A stretch of 64,000 nucleotides of DNA from Celeribacter indicus. Lineage in GTDB: Bacteria; Pseudomonadota; Alphaproteobacteria; Rhodobacterales; Rhodobacteraceae. The translations under genes and the position numbers were made by a program. Positions 9,273 to 18,137 of this stretch are shown here, piece by piece. The first letter of the stretch is position 1; each line of letters opens with the position of its first letter. The DNA lies in assembly GCF_000819565.1 (NCBI RefSeq), contig NZ_CP004393.1, forward strand, positions 2,046,001-2,110,000, written 5' to 3'. Under the pieces are notes generated by a model. The model made no database searches. It was not told where the DNA came from and saw only the letters and a list, made by a program, of their open reading frames with translations.

Positions 9273-9953
9273 ATGTTCCAACTCGACTACTCGGCTCTGC
9301 TGCCCTACTGGCAGCAGCTTTGGGACGGGGCGCTGATGACGATCCAGTTGGCGGCGCTCTCGATCGTCACCGGCTTCGTCTTCGGCACCCTCTGCGCGAT
9401 CGCGCGCCGCAGCAATGTGCGCTGGCTGTCGCGCCTCTGCGCGATCTATGTGGAGAGCATCCGCAACACGCCCTTCCTGATCCAGATCTTCGTGGTCTAT
9501 TTCGGCCTCGCGAGCCTCGGCCTGTCGCTCTCGGCCTTCACCGTCGCCGCGGCGGCGCTCGCGATCAACGTCGGGGCCTACAGCGCCGAAATCATGCGGG
9601 CGGGCTTCGGCTCGATCCCCCAGGGCCAGATCGAGGCGGGCGAGAGCCTCAGCCTGTCGAAGGTCCAGATCTACTGGCACGTCATGCTTCTGCCCGCGAT
9701 CGAACGGGTCTATCCGGCGCTCACCAGCCAGTTCGTGCTGCTGATGCTCGGCTCCTCCGTGGCTTCGCAGATCTCGGCGGAAGAGGTGACGGCGGTCACG
9801 AATTACGTGCAGTCCGCGACCTTCCGCGCCTTCGAATCCTACACGGTGCTCGCCGCGATCTACCTCGCGCTGTCCTTCCTCATGCGCCTCACCTTCTGGC
9901 TGCTCGGGCTCGTGATCTTTCCCCGCCGCCGCCGCCTCAGAACTCCGATATGA
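9273..9953 (+). CDS. Polar amino acid-type ABC permease 1
   Basis: A 226-residue HisM/GlnP-type permease with about five hydrophobic segments. The conserved region YVESIRNTPFLIQIFVVYFG and the EAA loop IPQGQIEAGESLSLSKVQIYWHVMLP-like stretch are diagnostic of the polar amino acid family. The start at 9273 follows AAGGGGGGCGA. It overlaps the next permease by an ATGA junction. The heterodimer with permease 2 forms the import channel for an amino acid or related zwitterion or acid. Confidence 0.9.
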   Translation: MFQLDYSALLPYWQQLWDGALMTIQLAALSIVTGFVFGTLCAIARRSNVRWLSRLCAIYVESIRNTPFLIQIFVVYFGLASLGLSLSAFTVAAAALAINVGAYSAEIMRAGFGSIPQGQIEAGESLSLSKVQIYWHVMLLPAIERVYPALTSQFVLLMLGSSVASQISAEEVTAVTNYVQSATFRAFESYTVLAAIYLALSFLMRLTFWLLGLVIFPRRRRLRTPI

Positions 9954-10621
9954 CCAACATGATACTCAGTTCCGCTCACGTCCAGTTTCTCCTCTGGGGC
10001 GCCACCTGGACGCTCGCCCTGTCGGCCATCGCCATGGCGGGCGGGGGGCTCATCGGCTTCGTCGTCGCCCTTTCGCGGATCTCGCCGCTGCGGATCGTGC
10101 GGGTGCTCGCGCTGCTCTATGTCCAGCTCATCCAGGGCACGCCCCTGCTCGTCCTCATATTCCTGATCTTCTTCGGCCTGCCGGGGCTCGGCTGGGATGT
10201 CAGTGCGCTGGGGGCGGCGAGCGCCGCGCTCATCGTCTGGGTCGGCGCCTATCTCGGCGAGATCTGGCGCGGCTGCATCCAGGCGGTGCCGCGCGCCCAG
10301 TGGGAGGCGGCCGAATGTCTCGCGCTGACGCGGGCGCAGCGCATGCGCTACGCGATCCTCCCGCAGGCAGTCAAGATCGCGACGCCGCCCACGGTCGGCT
10401 TCCTCGTCCAGCTCGTGAAGAACACCTCGCTCGCCTCCGTGGTCGGCTTTGTCGAACTCGCGCGGGCGGGGCAGATCCTCAACAACACCCTGTTCCAGCC
10501 CTTCCTGATCTACCTGATCATCGCGGGGCTGTATTTCCTGATGTGCTACCCGCTGTCGGTCCTGAGCAGGCGGCTCGAGACCCGCGTCGGATACTCCAGA
10601 AGAAAGATGATGACGGCATGA
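9950..10621 (+). CDS. Polar amino acid-type ABC permease 2
   Basis: A 223-residue HisQ/GlnP-type permease. It contains LLYVQLIQGTPLLVLIFLIF, matching the RGTP motif region, and the EAA loop with WEAAECLALTRAQRMRYAILPQA. The ATG overlaps the preceding stop (ATGA), and its own stop overlaps the ATPase start the same way, so the three genes are translationally coupled. It partners with permease 1. Confidence 0.9.
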   Translation: MTNMILSSAHVQFLLWGATWTLALSAIAMAGGGLIGFVVALSRISPLRIVRVLALLYVQLIQGTPLLVLIFLIFFGLPGLGWDVSALGAASAALIVWVGAYLGEIWRGCIQAVPRAQWEAAECLALTRAQRMRYAILPQAVKIATPPTVGFLVQLVKNTSLASVVGFVELARAGQILNNTLFQPFLIYLIIAGLYFLMCYPLSVLSRRLETRVGYSRRKMMTA

Positions 10622-11361
10622 CCCAGCATTCCCCTCACCCCATTGTCTCCGTCCGGGATCTCCGCAAGAGCTTCGGGGCGCTCGAGGTGCTGCGCGGCAT
10701 CAGCTTCGACGTGCCGCGCGGGACCGTCACCGCCCTTCTCGGGCGCAGCGGCTCGGGCAAGAGCACCGCGCTGCGCTGCATCAACCGGCTCGAGGGCGTC
10801 AGCTCGGGCGAGATCTTTGTCTGCGACCGGGCGGTGCATTCCCCGGACCTGAACGTGCGCAAGCTGCGGCTCGACGTCAGCATGGTGTTCCAGAGCTACA
10901 ACCTCTTTCCGCATCTGACGGTGGAGGAGAACATCTGCCTCGCGCCCGTCGTGGCGCGGAAGATCCCGCGCAGGCAGGCACGGGAACTGGCCGCGGAGGT
11001 GCTCGCCCGCGTCGGGCTGAGCGAAAAGATCCACGACTATCCCGAACAGCTCTCCGGCGGCCAGCAGCAGCGGGTGGCGATCGCCCGTTCGCTGGCGATG
11101 GAGCCCAAGGTGATCCTGTTCGACGAGGTGACCTCGGCGCTCGATCCCGAGCTGACGGGGGAGGTCCTGCGGGTGATCGAACGGCTCGCGGAGGCGGGCA
11201 TGACGATGATCATGGTGACCCACGAGATGCGCTTTGCGCGCAACCTCTCCGACCAGATCGTCTTCATGCACCAGGGCGAGGTCTGCGAGGCCGGCCCGGC
11301 CTCGATCCTCGACCGGCCGCAGACGCCGCAGCTTCAACAGTTCATCTCAAGCGAACTCTAG
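10618..11361 (+). CDS. Polar amino acid-type ABC ATP-binding protein
   Basis: A 247-residue HisP/GlnQ-type ATPase: Walker A GRSGSGKST near 42-50, Q-loop in MVFQSYNLFPHLTV, signature LSGGQQQRVAIARSL, Walker B VILFDEVTSALDPEL and the switch His in MVTHEM. Length and the FDEVTSALDPEL motif place it in the polar amino acid group. It energises the two permeases just upstream. Confidence 0.93.
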   Translation: MTQHSPHPIVSVRDLRKSFGALEVLRGISFDVPRGTVTALLGRSGSGKSTALRCINRLEGVSSGEIFVCDRAVHSPDLNVRKLRLDVSMVFQSYNLFPHLTVEENICLAPVVARKIPRRQARELAAEVLARVGLSEKIHDYPEQLSGGQQQRVAIARSLAMEPKVILFDEVTSALDPELTGEVLRVIERLAEAGMTMIMVTHEMRFARNLSDQIVFMHQGEVCEAGPASILDRPQTPQLQQFISSEL

Positions 11362-11382
11362 ACCAGAAAAGGGAGGAGACAC

Positions 11383-12201
11383 ATGAAACGCATCGGCAAA
11401 GGCGTCACGCGCAGGACCGCGCTCGAACTCGTCGGCGGGGCCGGACTGCTCCTGTCGGCGGGGATCGCCCCCGCGGCCGCGGACCAGCTCGAGGACATCC
11501 TGGCGGCGGGCAAGATCCGGATCGGCTCTGACACCGCCAACCCGCCCTTCGGCATGCTCAACGAGTCGATGGAGGCCTACGGGTCCGATATCGAGGTGGC
11601 GCAGGCGCTGGCCGCGGATCTCGGCGTCGACCTCGAAACGATCCCCACGGTGAACGCCACGCGGGTGCCCAACCTTCAGACGAACCGGGCGGATGTCATC
11701 ATCTCCGCCATGTCGATCACCCCCGAGCGGGCGAAGGTCATCGACTTCTCGCGGCCCTATTCGGCCATCGGCTCCGTGGTCGGGGCGCTGAAGGACGCGG
11801 AGATCTCGGGGCTCGAGGACATGCGGGGCAAGACCGTCGCCGTGACGCGGGCCGGGGTCTCCGACACGCTGATGACCGGGTCGAGCAAGGATTACGACCT
11901 GACCGTCCAGCGCTACGAGGACGACGCGACCCTGATCACCGCGGCGGTGAGCGGCCAGGCGACGCTGGTCTCGACCTCGCGCAACATCCTCAACGAGATC
12001 AACCGCCGGAACGAGAATTTCGAGACCAAGTTCGAGGATGCGAGCTATGACATCGGCATGGGGATCCGGAAGGGCGAAACCGCGCTGAAGGACCGGATCG
12101 ACGCCTGGATCCTGGAAAACATCCAGAACGGCCGTCTGAACGAGATCTACAAGAAATATCACCTTGTCGATCTGCCCGAGCGCATTCGCGAGCAGGCGTG
12201 A
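11383..12201 (+). CDS. Amino acid-type ABC substrate-binding protein (SBP_bac_3)
   Basis: A 272-residue periplasmic binding protein. The leader begins with TRRTALELVGGAGLL, resembling a twin-arginine signal, and ends near PAAA-DQ. The mature part opens with LEDILAAGKIRIGSDTANPPFG and contains the NRADVIISAMSITPERAKVIDFSRPY block, both hallmarks of the glutamine/histidine binder family. It lies 21 bp after the ATPase with a GGGAGGAG site. The ligand may be an amino acid, opine or related acid. Confidence 0.9.
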   Translation: MKRIGKGVTRRTALELVGGAGLLLSAGIAPAAADQLEDILAAGKIRIGSDTANPPFGMLNESMEAYGSDIEVAQALAADLGVDLETIPTVNATRVPNLQTNRADVIISAMSITPERAKVIDFSRPYSAIGSVVGALKDAEISGLEDMRGKTVAVTRAGVSDTLMTGSSKDYDLTVQRYEDDATLITAAVSGQATLVSTSRNILNEINRRNENFETKFEDASYDIGMGIRKGETALKDRIDAWILENIQNGRLNEIYKKYHLVDLPERIREQA

Positions 12202-12281
12202 GCCGGCATCCGGGCCGCGGACCCCGGTGACGGGCGGACAGGACCCCGCAGGACGGGGCGAGCAGAGAGAGGAGACGGCAC

Positions 12282-13169
12282 ATGTGGTTTTCACCGCCCC
12301 CCGAGGTGAGCGCGAAGGTCTGGACGAGGATGCCCGCCGGGCTGCGGCGGCAGGTGTCGAACGACTGGACGCGGGCGAATTTTCCCGGCGGCAGCGCGGA
12401 GTGCTTCCTCGAGGGGCCGTGTTTCGACGAGGCCGGACGGCTCCACCTCGTCAATATCCCCCATGGCGAGGTGATCGCCGTGGAAGCGGACCGCTGGGAT
12501 CTGGTCGTGGCCTATGACGGCCTGCCGAACGGCATGAAGTTCCTCGGCGGGTCGGAGTTCATGATCGCCGATCACAAGCGCGGCCTCGTGCGGCTGGACG
12601 CCGCCGCGGGCAGGGTCGAGGATGTGCTCACGGGGCTCTATTCGGAACCGTTCAAGGGGCTCAACGACCTGACGCTGCACGAGGACGGCTCCATCCTGTT
12701 CACCGACCAGGGCCAGACCGGCCTGCACGATCCGACGGGCAGGGTGTTCCGCAGGACACCCGAGGGGCGGATCGACCGGCTGCTCTCCAACGCGCCGAGC
12801 CCCAACGGGCTGGTGCTCGACCGCGCCCAGAGGATGCTGTTCGTGGCGATGACGCGATCCTGCGAGATCTGGATGTTCGCGCTGAAGGATGGCGCGGAGA
12901 TCACCAAGGCCCAGTGCTTCTGCCGCCTTCCGGGCGGGCGGACCGGGCCGGACGGCCTGACGATGGACGGGTTCGACCGGCTCTATATGTGCAGTCCGGG
13001 GCATCAATGCGTCTGGGTCGTGGCGCCGGACGGACGTCCCTGCCTGCGCATCCTCGGGCCGGAGGGCGCGGTGATCACCAATTGCGCCTTCGCGCCGGAC
13101 GGGCGGACGCTGTTCATGACCAGCGCCTTCGGCGACGTCCTGGTCTGCGAGGTGCCGGCGCCGGGCTGA
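12282..13169 (+). CDS. SMP-30/gluconolactonase/LRE-family protein
   Basis: A 295-residue six-bladed propeller hydrolase candidate. The family pattern is visible: ECFLEGPCFDEAGRLHLVNI near the start supplies the first metal-binding Glu, later GLNDLTLHEDGSILFTDQG, then SPNGLVLD with the conserved Asn, and GPDGLTMDGFDRLYM with the catalytic-type Asp. Such enzymes open sugar or aldonic lactones. Placed after dehydrogenases and an importer, it could hydrolyse a lactone formed by the aldo/keto reductase. The ATG follows GAGAGGAGACGGCAC. Confidence 0.85.
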   Translation: MWFSPPPEVSAKVWTRMPAGLRRQVSNDWTRANFPGGSAECFLEGPCFDEAGRLHLVNIPHGEVIAVEADRWDLVVAYDGLPNGMKFLGGSEFMIADHKRGLVRLDAAAGRVEDVLTGLYSEPFKGLNDLTLHEDGSILFTDQGQTGLHDPTGRVFRRTPEGRIDRLLSNAPSPNGLVLDRAQRMLFVAMTRSCEIWMFALKDGAEITKAQCFCRLPGGRTGPDGLTMDGFDRLYMCSPGHQCVWVVAPDGRPCLRILGPEGAVITNCAFAPDGRTLFMTSAFGDVLVCEVPAPG

Positions 13170-13454
13170 GCGGACCGGGTGGCGCGGCTTTCCCTGCGCG
13201 TCGGGCGCCTGCGGGGGCCTCCCGCGCGCCGACCCGTTCGCGTGGGCCGGCGGTTTGCGACGCGGCCGGAACCGGTCCCCAGGGTGTGGGTGCTTGCCTC
13301 CGAAACAGGTCGAAACCGTGGGCTCCCTCCGGACCGCCGGGCCGCCGCACCATCCTGTGTCCTTTCGTGTTCCCTCTGCCCCTTGTTTTTCCGCACCCGG
13401 CTCTGTACCACGGAGATCCTGTAGAACCCTTCCCGCGGAGGCGTTTGCGTCCCG

Positions 13455-14402
13455 ATGTCAACCTACAATCCCGGCGACATGATCATGTTTGCGAAGGTCG
13501 CCGAATGCCGCAGCATCAGCGCCGCGGCCCGCGCGCTCAACCGGCCCAAGGCGTCGGTCAGCCGCTCCGTCAGCCGGCTTGAGGACGCGCTCGGCGTGAG
13601 GCTGATCGAGCGGTCCTCCCGCCACCTGTCCCTGACCGAGATCGGGGAGAGGTTCCTCGTCCATTGCCAGCAGGTCGCGCTGGAGATCTCCGAGGCGGAG
13701 GCCGCCGTCGAGAGCATGAAGGGCACCGTGTCGGGGGTTCTGCGGGTCGCCGTCCCGCTGGTCTTCGGCCGCTTCGTGCTCGCGCCGATCCTGCCGCGGT
13801 TCATGGCGGCGCATCCGGAGCTGCGGGTCAACATCAAGATCACCGACCAGACGATCCACCCGATCGAGGAGGGGTTCGACATGGTGATCCGCGCGAGCCC
13901 GCTCGAGGATTCCTCGCTGATCTCGCGGCTGCTGGGCGAATCCTTCTACGCGCCCTATGCCAGTCCCGGCTATCTTGCCCGCCATGCGCCCATCACGCGC
14001 CCCGCGGATCTCACCGACCATAACCTGCTCGACTACCTGAACGGCGCGGAAAGCCGGGTGATGGCCTTCGACCGCGAGGGGGAGGTCGAACGGGTGGAGA
14101 TCCGCGCCCATCTCGATCTCAACGACGCGATCATCCGGCGCGACGCAGCGATCCAGGGGCTCGGCATCGCGATGCTGCCCGATTCAACCTGCCGCGATGC
14201 CGTGGCGAAGGGCGAACTCGTGCCGGTGCTTCCCGACTGGACGATGGAGCGCGCGGTCCGGCTCTATGCGCTCTGGCCGAGCCGGCGCAATCTCCTGCCG
14301 CGCCTGCGCATCTTCGTCGACTTCCTCGCGACGGAAGTGCCGGTGGAGATGGGCAACATCTCGGAGGAGACCGGAAAGGTCGAATTTCGCGGCATGCCCT
14401 AG
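13455..14402 (+). CDS. LysR-family transcriptional regulator
   Basis: A 315-residue regulator. The N-terminal winged helix reads MFAKVAECRSISAAARALNR with recognition region KASVSRSVSRLEDALG, followed by the usual LysR effector domain (LRVAVPLVFGRFVLAPILPRF). It belongs to the CrgA/AaeR-like subgroup by its RVAVP start. Its stop overlaps the convergent VOC gene by 4 bp. The upstream 285-bp gap shows two CGAAAC direct half-repeats near 13300 but no clear promoter. Its targets may include the TPP/VOC and amidohydrolase genes. Confidence 0.88.
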   Translation: MSTYNPGDMIMFAKVAECRSISAAARALNRPKASVSRSVSRLEDALGVRLIERSSRHLSLTEIGERFLVHCQQVALEISEAEAAVESMKGTVSGVLRVAVPLVFGRFVLAPILPRFMAAHPELRVNIKITDQTIHPIEEGFDMVIRASPLEDSSLISRLLGESFYAPYASPGYLARHAPITRPADLTDHNLLDYLNGAESRVMAFDREGEVERVEIRAHLDLNDAIIRRDAAIQGLGIAMLPDSTCRDAVAKGELVPVLPDWTMERAVRLYALWPSRRNLLPRLRIFVDFLATEVPVEMGNISEETGKVEFRGMP

Positions 14403-14803
14403 CCCGGCTGCGGCGCCACCGCGCGGTGCATCAGTTCGATGCTGATCCCGTCGGGGGCGGTGATGAAGGCGACGGAGGTGCTTTCGTCCAGCGCGCAGGG
14501 CTGCATGGTGAAATCCACGCCATGGGCCATCAGCCGGGCGCAGAACCCCTCGAAATCGCGGTCGACGCGAAAGGCGAAATGGTCGACGATGCCGTGGGAG
14601 CGCCGTTCGGAGAGGTCCATCTCGTTCGGGCGCTGCCCCCGGATCACGATCATCGAGGTGCCGAATTTCACATAGATCTGCGGCGCGCCGAGCATGTGCT
14701 TGCTCTCGACGATCTCGCCGCCGAGCGTGTCGCGATACCATCGGGCGGCCAGTTCCGGGTGCCGGCTCACGATATGGACGTGGTCGAAGGATAGGACGGG
14801 CAT
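14399..14803 (-). CDS. VOC-family protein (glyoxalase/dioxygenase fold)
   Basis: A 134-residue vicinal-oxygen-chelate protein. The metal ligands expected of the fold are visible: His in SFDHVHI near residue 8, His in VDHFAF near 72 and Glu in ISIELMH near 122. Such proteins act as lyases, isomerases or extradiol-type dioxygenases on small keto or diol compounds. It lies 27 bp after the TPP enzyme and is probably co-transcribed with it. The specific reaction cannot be assigned. Confidence 0.8.
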   Translation of the reverse strand: MPVLSFDHVHIVSRHPELAARWYRDTLGGEIVESKHMLGAPQIYVKFGTSMIVIRGQRPNEMDLSERRSHGIVDHFAFRVDRDFEGFCARLMAHGVDFTMQPCALDESTSVAFITAPDGISIELMHRAVAPQPG

Positions 14804-14830
14804 GATGGGGGTGCCTCCGGTCGTGACAGC

Positions 14831-16534
14831 TTATCGGGCGAGATAGTCGAGGTAATACTGAACGGCCGCCGGATCCGTGGCGGCCTCGATGAAGACCGGG
14901 CCATGGGCCGCGCGGGCCTGTGCGAGCGCCTCCGCGAGCGCGTCGGGCGTCGCCACGCGGAAGGCGGGGATGCCGAAGGCCTCCGCGAGCCGGGCGAGGT
15001 CGGGGGTGGTCTCCTGCCGCCATCCGAAGGCGCGCAGCGTGGCATCGTCCCAGCCGCGGTTCTTCTCCGCCGCATAGGCGACGTCATGCCAGCCGCCGTT
15101 CGAGAGCGCGATGACGACGACGGGCGCGTTCCACATCGCCGCGGCGTAGAGGCTGTTTCCGGTGAACATGAAGCCGCCGTCTCCGACGAGCACGACGACG
15201 CGCGTTTCCGGCCGCGCCATCTGCATCCCGATCGCCGCCGGCACACCCCACCCCTGGGCGCTGGCCCGTGCGGAAATGCCGAAATAGCGGTCGGGACAGG
15301 CGAACTCCGCCAGTTCGAGCATATAGGCCGTCGCGGTCGTCGAATGATCCACCACGGTCGCTTCGGGAAAGGCGCGTTCGACGGCCCCGATCAGCGCGGG
15401 GATCGGGATCGGGCTTTCCGCCGTGGCACCGGCCTTCACCGCGGCAAGGCGGGTGCGATGCTGCGCGAGCTGCGCCTCGACCGTGGCGCGCCAGGCCGGA
15501 TCCCTGTCCTGCCCGGTGTCCGGCCCGAGGGCGGCGAGGAGCGCGTCGAGCGTCGTCGCCGGATGGCCGATGAGGCCGACGTCCGACCAGATCTGCTTGC
15601 CGAGATCGAGCGGGCTCGTCGCGAGGTGAATGACCCGTGCCTCCGGCGGCGGCAGCGTCGGTGCGGCGCTGCCGCCGGTGAATTCCGCGCCGAGCACGAG
15701 GATCACATCCGCCGCCGCGACAAGCGGATGTTTCGGGGAAAAGCGGCCGGCGAAGAGCGGATGGCGGTTGGAGATCCCGAGCCGGGCCGTGAACGGCTCC
15801 GCGAGCACCGGCGCCTCGAGCCGTTCGGCGAGCCGCGCCACCTGCGCCGCGGCGCCGAGCTGGGTCGGTTCGCCGCCTGCGACGACGAGCGGACGTCGTG
15901 CCGAGGCAAGCATCTTTGCCGCCGCGGCGATCCCCTCGGGATCCGCGCCGCCGCGCCCGTAGGAATTGAGCCGGTCCGGCCGCGCCATCGGCACCTGCGC
16001 CATGAGGTCATCGTCCAGCGCCTCGGTATAGAGATCCATCGGAAAGGCAAGATGCACCGGCCCCATCGGCGGGGTCGTCGCGATCAGGACCGCGCGCGCG
16101 ATCGCCTCGGGAATGCGCGCCGCCGCCGGCACTTCCCAGCTCCATTTGGTGAAGTGCCGCGTCGCCTCCGTGATGTCGCCGGGAACCGAGGCATATTGGT
16201 CGCGCCGGGCATGGCCGCGGCCGCTCGTCGTGGTCGAAAAGATCATCGGGGTGCGGTCGCCCCAGGCGACCGTCAGCCCCATCATCGCGAGCGCCGTGCC
16301 GGAGGCGTGATAGACATTGACGAAGGCCGGGCGCCCGGTGATCCGGCCGTGGCCTTCCGCCATCAGGCCGACGGCGGTCTCGCTCGGTCCGGTGCGGTAG
16401 GTCAGCGCATCCCCGTGGCGCATGACGGCATCGGTCAGGGGATGAATCCCGTAGCCCGGCACGTTGAAGACCGTGTCGATGCCGTTGGCGATCAGGGATC
16501 GCGTCAGAATTTCAGCCCCGGTCAAGTTCGACAC
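14831..16534 (-). CDS. Thiamine diphosphate-dependent enzyme (acetolactate synthase-like)
   Basis: A 567-residue three-domain TPP enzyme. Glu52 in GPSETAVG is the cofactor-activating glutamate, and the C-terminal TPP motif runs from GDGG near 451 to SNGG near 479. A GTG start at 16534 is chosen because it follows GGAGGACATTT and the product then begins SNLTGAEILTRSL, the normal family start; longer upstream frames would be Arg-rich and unrelated. Likely reactions are decarboxylation or carboligation of a 2-keto acid. It is divergent from the amidohydrolase, with an operator-like site between them. Confidence 0.88.
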   Translation of the reverse strand: MSNLTGAEILTRSLIANGIDTVFNVPGYGIHPLTDAVMRHGDALTYRTGPSETAVGLMAEGHGRITGRPAFVNVYHASGTALAMMGLTVAWGDRTPMIFSTTTSGRGHARRDQYASVPGDITEATRHFTKWSWEVPAAARIPEAIARAVLIATTPPMGPVHLAFPMDLYTEALDDDLMAQVPMARPDRLNSYGRGGADPEGIAAAAKMLASARRPLVVAGGEPTQLGAAAQVARLAERLEAPVLAEPFTARLGISNRHPLFAGRFSPKHPLVAAADVILVLGAEFTGGSAAPTLPPPEARVIHLATSPLDLGKQIWSDVGLIGHPATTLDALLAALGPDTGQDRDPAWRATVEAQLAQHRTRLAAVKAGATAESPIPIPALIGAVERAFPEATVVDHSTTATAYMLELAEFACPDRYFGISARASAQGWGVPAAIGMQMARPETRVVVLVGDGGFMFTGNSLYAAAMWNAPVVVIALSNGGWHDVAYAAEKNRGWDDATLRAFGWRQETTPDLARLAEAFGIPAFRVATPDALAEALAQARAAHGPVFIEAATDPAAVQYYLDYLAR

Positions 16535-16652
16535 AAATGTCCTCCAAGATCGTGTTGTCCCGCGCATCCTGCCTGCCGGCGAATATGGCCGGGGCCATCC
16601 AAGCCTATGCGGCGATCCGGCCCGTCGCCACCGTCCGCGCGCGTATCGCTGC

Positions 16653-16668
16653 GTCTCGAATCTGGAAC
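16653..16668. promoter_or_regulatory. GTTCC/GGAAC-type operator, weaker copy 5
   Basis: GTCTCGAATCTGGAAC matches the 3789 copy at 12 of 16 positions, with one intact GGAAC arm. It sits about midway in the divergent promoter region between the TPP enzyme (-, start 16534) and the amidohydrolase (+, start 16776), so it could control both. Confidence 0.4.
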
Positions 16669-16775
16669 GCTCTGCCGGGTTGCGTTGCACGGCGGAACGT
16701 GACTCCATCCGCGCAGCCGGAGGGGCGTGCGCAGGGCGCGCCGGGCCGCGCGGCACAGGAGGGGAGGGGGAAGGC

Positions 16776-17699
16776 ATGATCGTCGATCCGCATTTTCATT
16801 TCATCGAGGGGGCGCAGGCCTATCTGCTGGACGATCTGCTCGCGGATGTCGCGACCGTGCCGGGGATCACCCATCTGCTGTTCGTCGAATGCAGCTTTCG
16901 CTGGCAGGGCGGGCAGGGCAGCCCGTCGCGCCGGGCCATCGCGGAGACCCGTGCCGTCGCCCGGCTTGCCGCGGAGGCGCGCCGCCGGGGCGGGCCGGAG
17001 ATCGGGACGATCGGCTATGTCGACCTGCGCGATCCGCAGGCGGAGGACCTGCTTCAGGCGCATGCGGATGTCGCGGAGGGAGGGCTGAGGGGGATCCGCA
17101 ACATCTCGACCTGGCATGCCCGCGAGGCGCTGCGCAACCGGCGGATGGACCCGCCCCGCGGGCTTCTGGCCGATCCGGATTTCGTGGCCGGCGCGCGGCT
17201 TCTGGCGCGCCACGGGCTGCCGCTCGACGTCTGGTGCTACAGCGAACAGCTTCCCGAACTCCGCGCGCTGGTCGGGCGGGTGCCCGAGCTGACCGTCGTG
17301 CTCAACCACCTCGGCGGGCCGGTGGACATCGGGCAGGGGGCGGGGCTGGGTCTCTGGCGGCGGGAGATGGACCTGCTCGCGCAGGCGCCGGGGCTGCGTG
17401 TCAAGCTCGGCGGTATCGGCATGCCCGTGTTCGGCTTCGGGTTCGAAGCCCGCGCGACGCCTGTGGGGGCCGGGGAGATGGCGGAGGCCTGGGGGCCGGC
17501 CCTGCGCGAGACCATCGACCGGTTCGGCGCCGGCCGCTGCATGTTCGAGAGCAATTTCCCGGTGGACCGCGCCGTGATCTCCTATGCCGATCTCTGGGAG
17601 GCGTTCGGGATCGTGACGGCGGGGCTCGGCGAAGCCGCGCGCGCGCGGCTGTTCGGTGAGACGGCGGCGGCGGTCTATCTCGCCGGGCCCGAGGCGTGA
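16776..17699 (+). CDS. Amidohydrolase family 2 (lactonase/decarboxylase-type) protein
   Basis: A 307-residue TIM-barrel hydrolase. It opens MIVDPHFHF, giving the HxH metal pair at residues 6 and 8, and shows VVLNHLGGP with the later metal His and CMFESNFPVD near the C-terminus with the family's catalytic acidic region. The family (PF04909 type) includes fuconolactonase, muconolactone-type lactonases and nonoxidative decarboxylases. The start follows GGAGGGGAGGGGGAAGGC. With the nearby SMP-30 protein it may be a second lactone-opening step. The exact substrate is unknown. Confidence 0.82.
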   Translation: MIVDPHFHFIEGAQAYLLDDLLADVATVPGITHLLFVECSFRWQGGQGSPSRRAIAETRAVARLAAEARRRGGPEIGTIGYVDLRDPQAEDLLQAHADVAEGGLRGIRNISTWHAREALRNRRMDPPRGLLADPDFVAGARLLARHGLPLDVWCYSEQLPELRALVGRVPELTVVLNHLGGPVDIGQGAGLGLWRREMDLLAQAPGLRVKLGGIGMPVFGFGFEARATPVGAGEMAEAWGPALRETIDRFGAGRCMFESNFPVDRAVISYADLWEAFGIVTAGLGEAARARLFGETAAAVYLAGPEA

Positions 17700-17724
17700 G
17701 GTCGGGGACGCGGGGCGGCGGGTC

Positions 17725-17761
17725 GTTCCAGAACTGGAACCTTTTATATCGAAATTTGGAC
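17725..17761. promoter_or_regulatory. GTTCC/GGAAC-type operator, perfect copy plus possible degenerate copy
   Basis: GTTCCAGAACTGGAAC (17725-17740) is a perfect 16-bp palindrome, the best example of the motif in the window. Six bases further, ATATCGAAATTTGGAC (17746-17761) is a weak match in reverse. The site lies 25 bp after the amidohydrolase stop and about 400 bp before the MBL operon. No gene is seen in the whole gap 17700-18137. Confidence 0.55.
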
Positions 17762-17982
17762 GTGTTCGCCCCCGGACCGGCCCCCTATGGTGAATGCGGG
17801 GCGGCGGAATCGTGGAGGGTCCGCTGCCGGAACGTCCCGCGAGGCGGCGGAGAGGCCGGATCCCGACAGGGCCGCCGCTCTCCGCGCATCGGGGTCGGAG
17901 ACGGTGCCGGCGCACTGTTCCGGACGGTTCCCAGGCCTGCCGGCACCCCGGCGGGGCGGGCCGTCCTGTCTGTGTTATATCG

Positions 17983-17994
17983 TACGTACACGTA
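17983..17994. promoter_or_regulatory. TACGT-N2-ACGTA operator, upstream copy
   Basis: TACGTACACGTA has perfect TACGT and ACGTA arms. It is 84 bp (eight helical turns) upstream of the second perfect copy at 18067-18078, in an A+T-rich gap unlike its surroundings. It may be an auxiliary operator. Confidence 0.55.
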
Positions 17995-18056
17995 TGAAAA
18001 ATGACATAAAATGCCTTTCTGAATCACAAAAACAAAATGATTTGGAAAAAATTGGA

Positions 18057-18085
18057 TTGAGATTGGTACGTCTACGTATTAATAC
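18057..18085 (+). promoter_or_regulatory. Promoter with TACGT-N2-ACGTA operator in the spacer
   Basis: TTGAGA (18057-18062) and TAATAC (18080-18085) are separated by exactly 17 bp. The palindrome TACGTCTACGTA (18067-18078) fills that spacer and ends 1 bp before the -10. A repressor bound here would exclude RNA polymerase. The transcript would begin near 18092, about 45 nt before the start of the first MBL gene, which has an AAGGAGG site. Confidence 0.6.
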
Positions 18086-18137
18086 TGTCATCAGCGAAGC
18101 GCACGGAGTCGCGCACTTCAGCTAAGGAGGAGAAAAC

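Noticed and set aside
13285..13320. CGAAAC direct repeats upstream of the LysR gene as an operator
   Set aside because: Only two 6-mers with no palindrome or promoter match; too weak to call.
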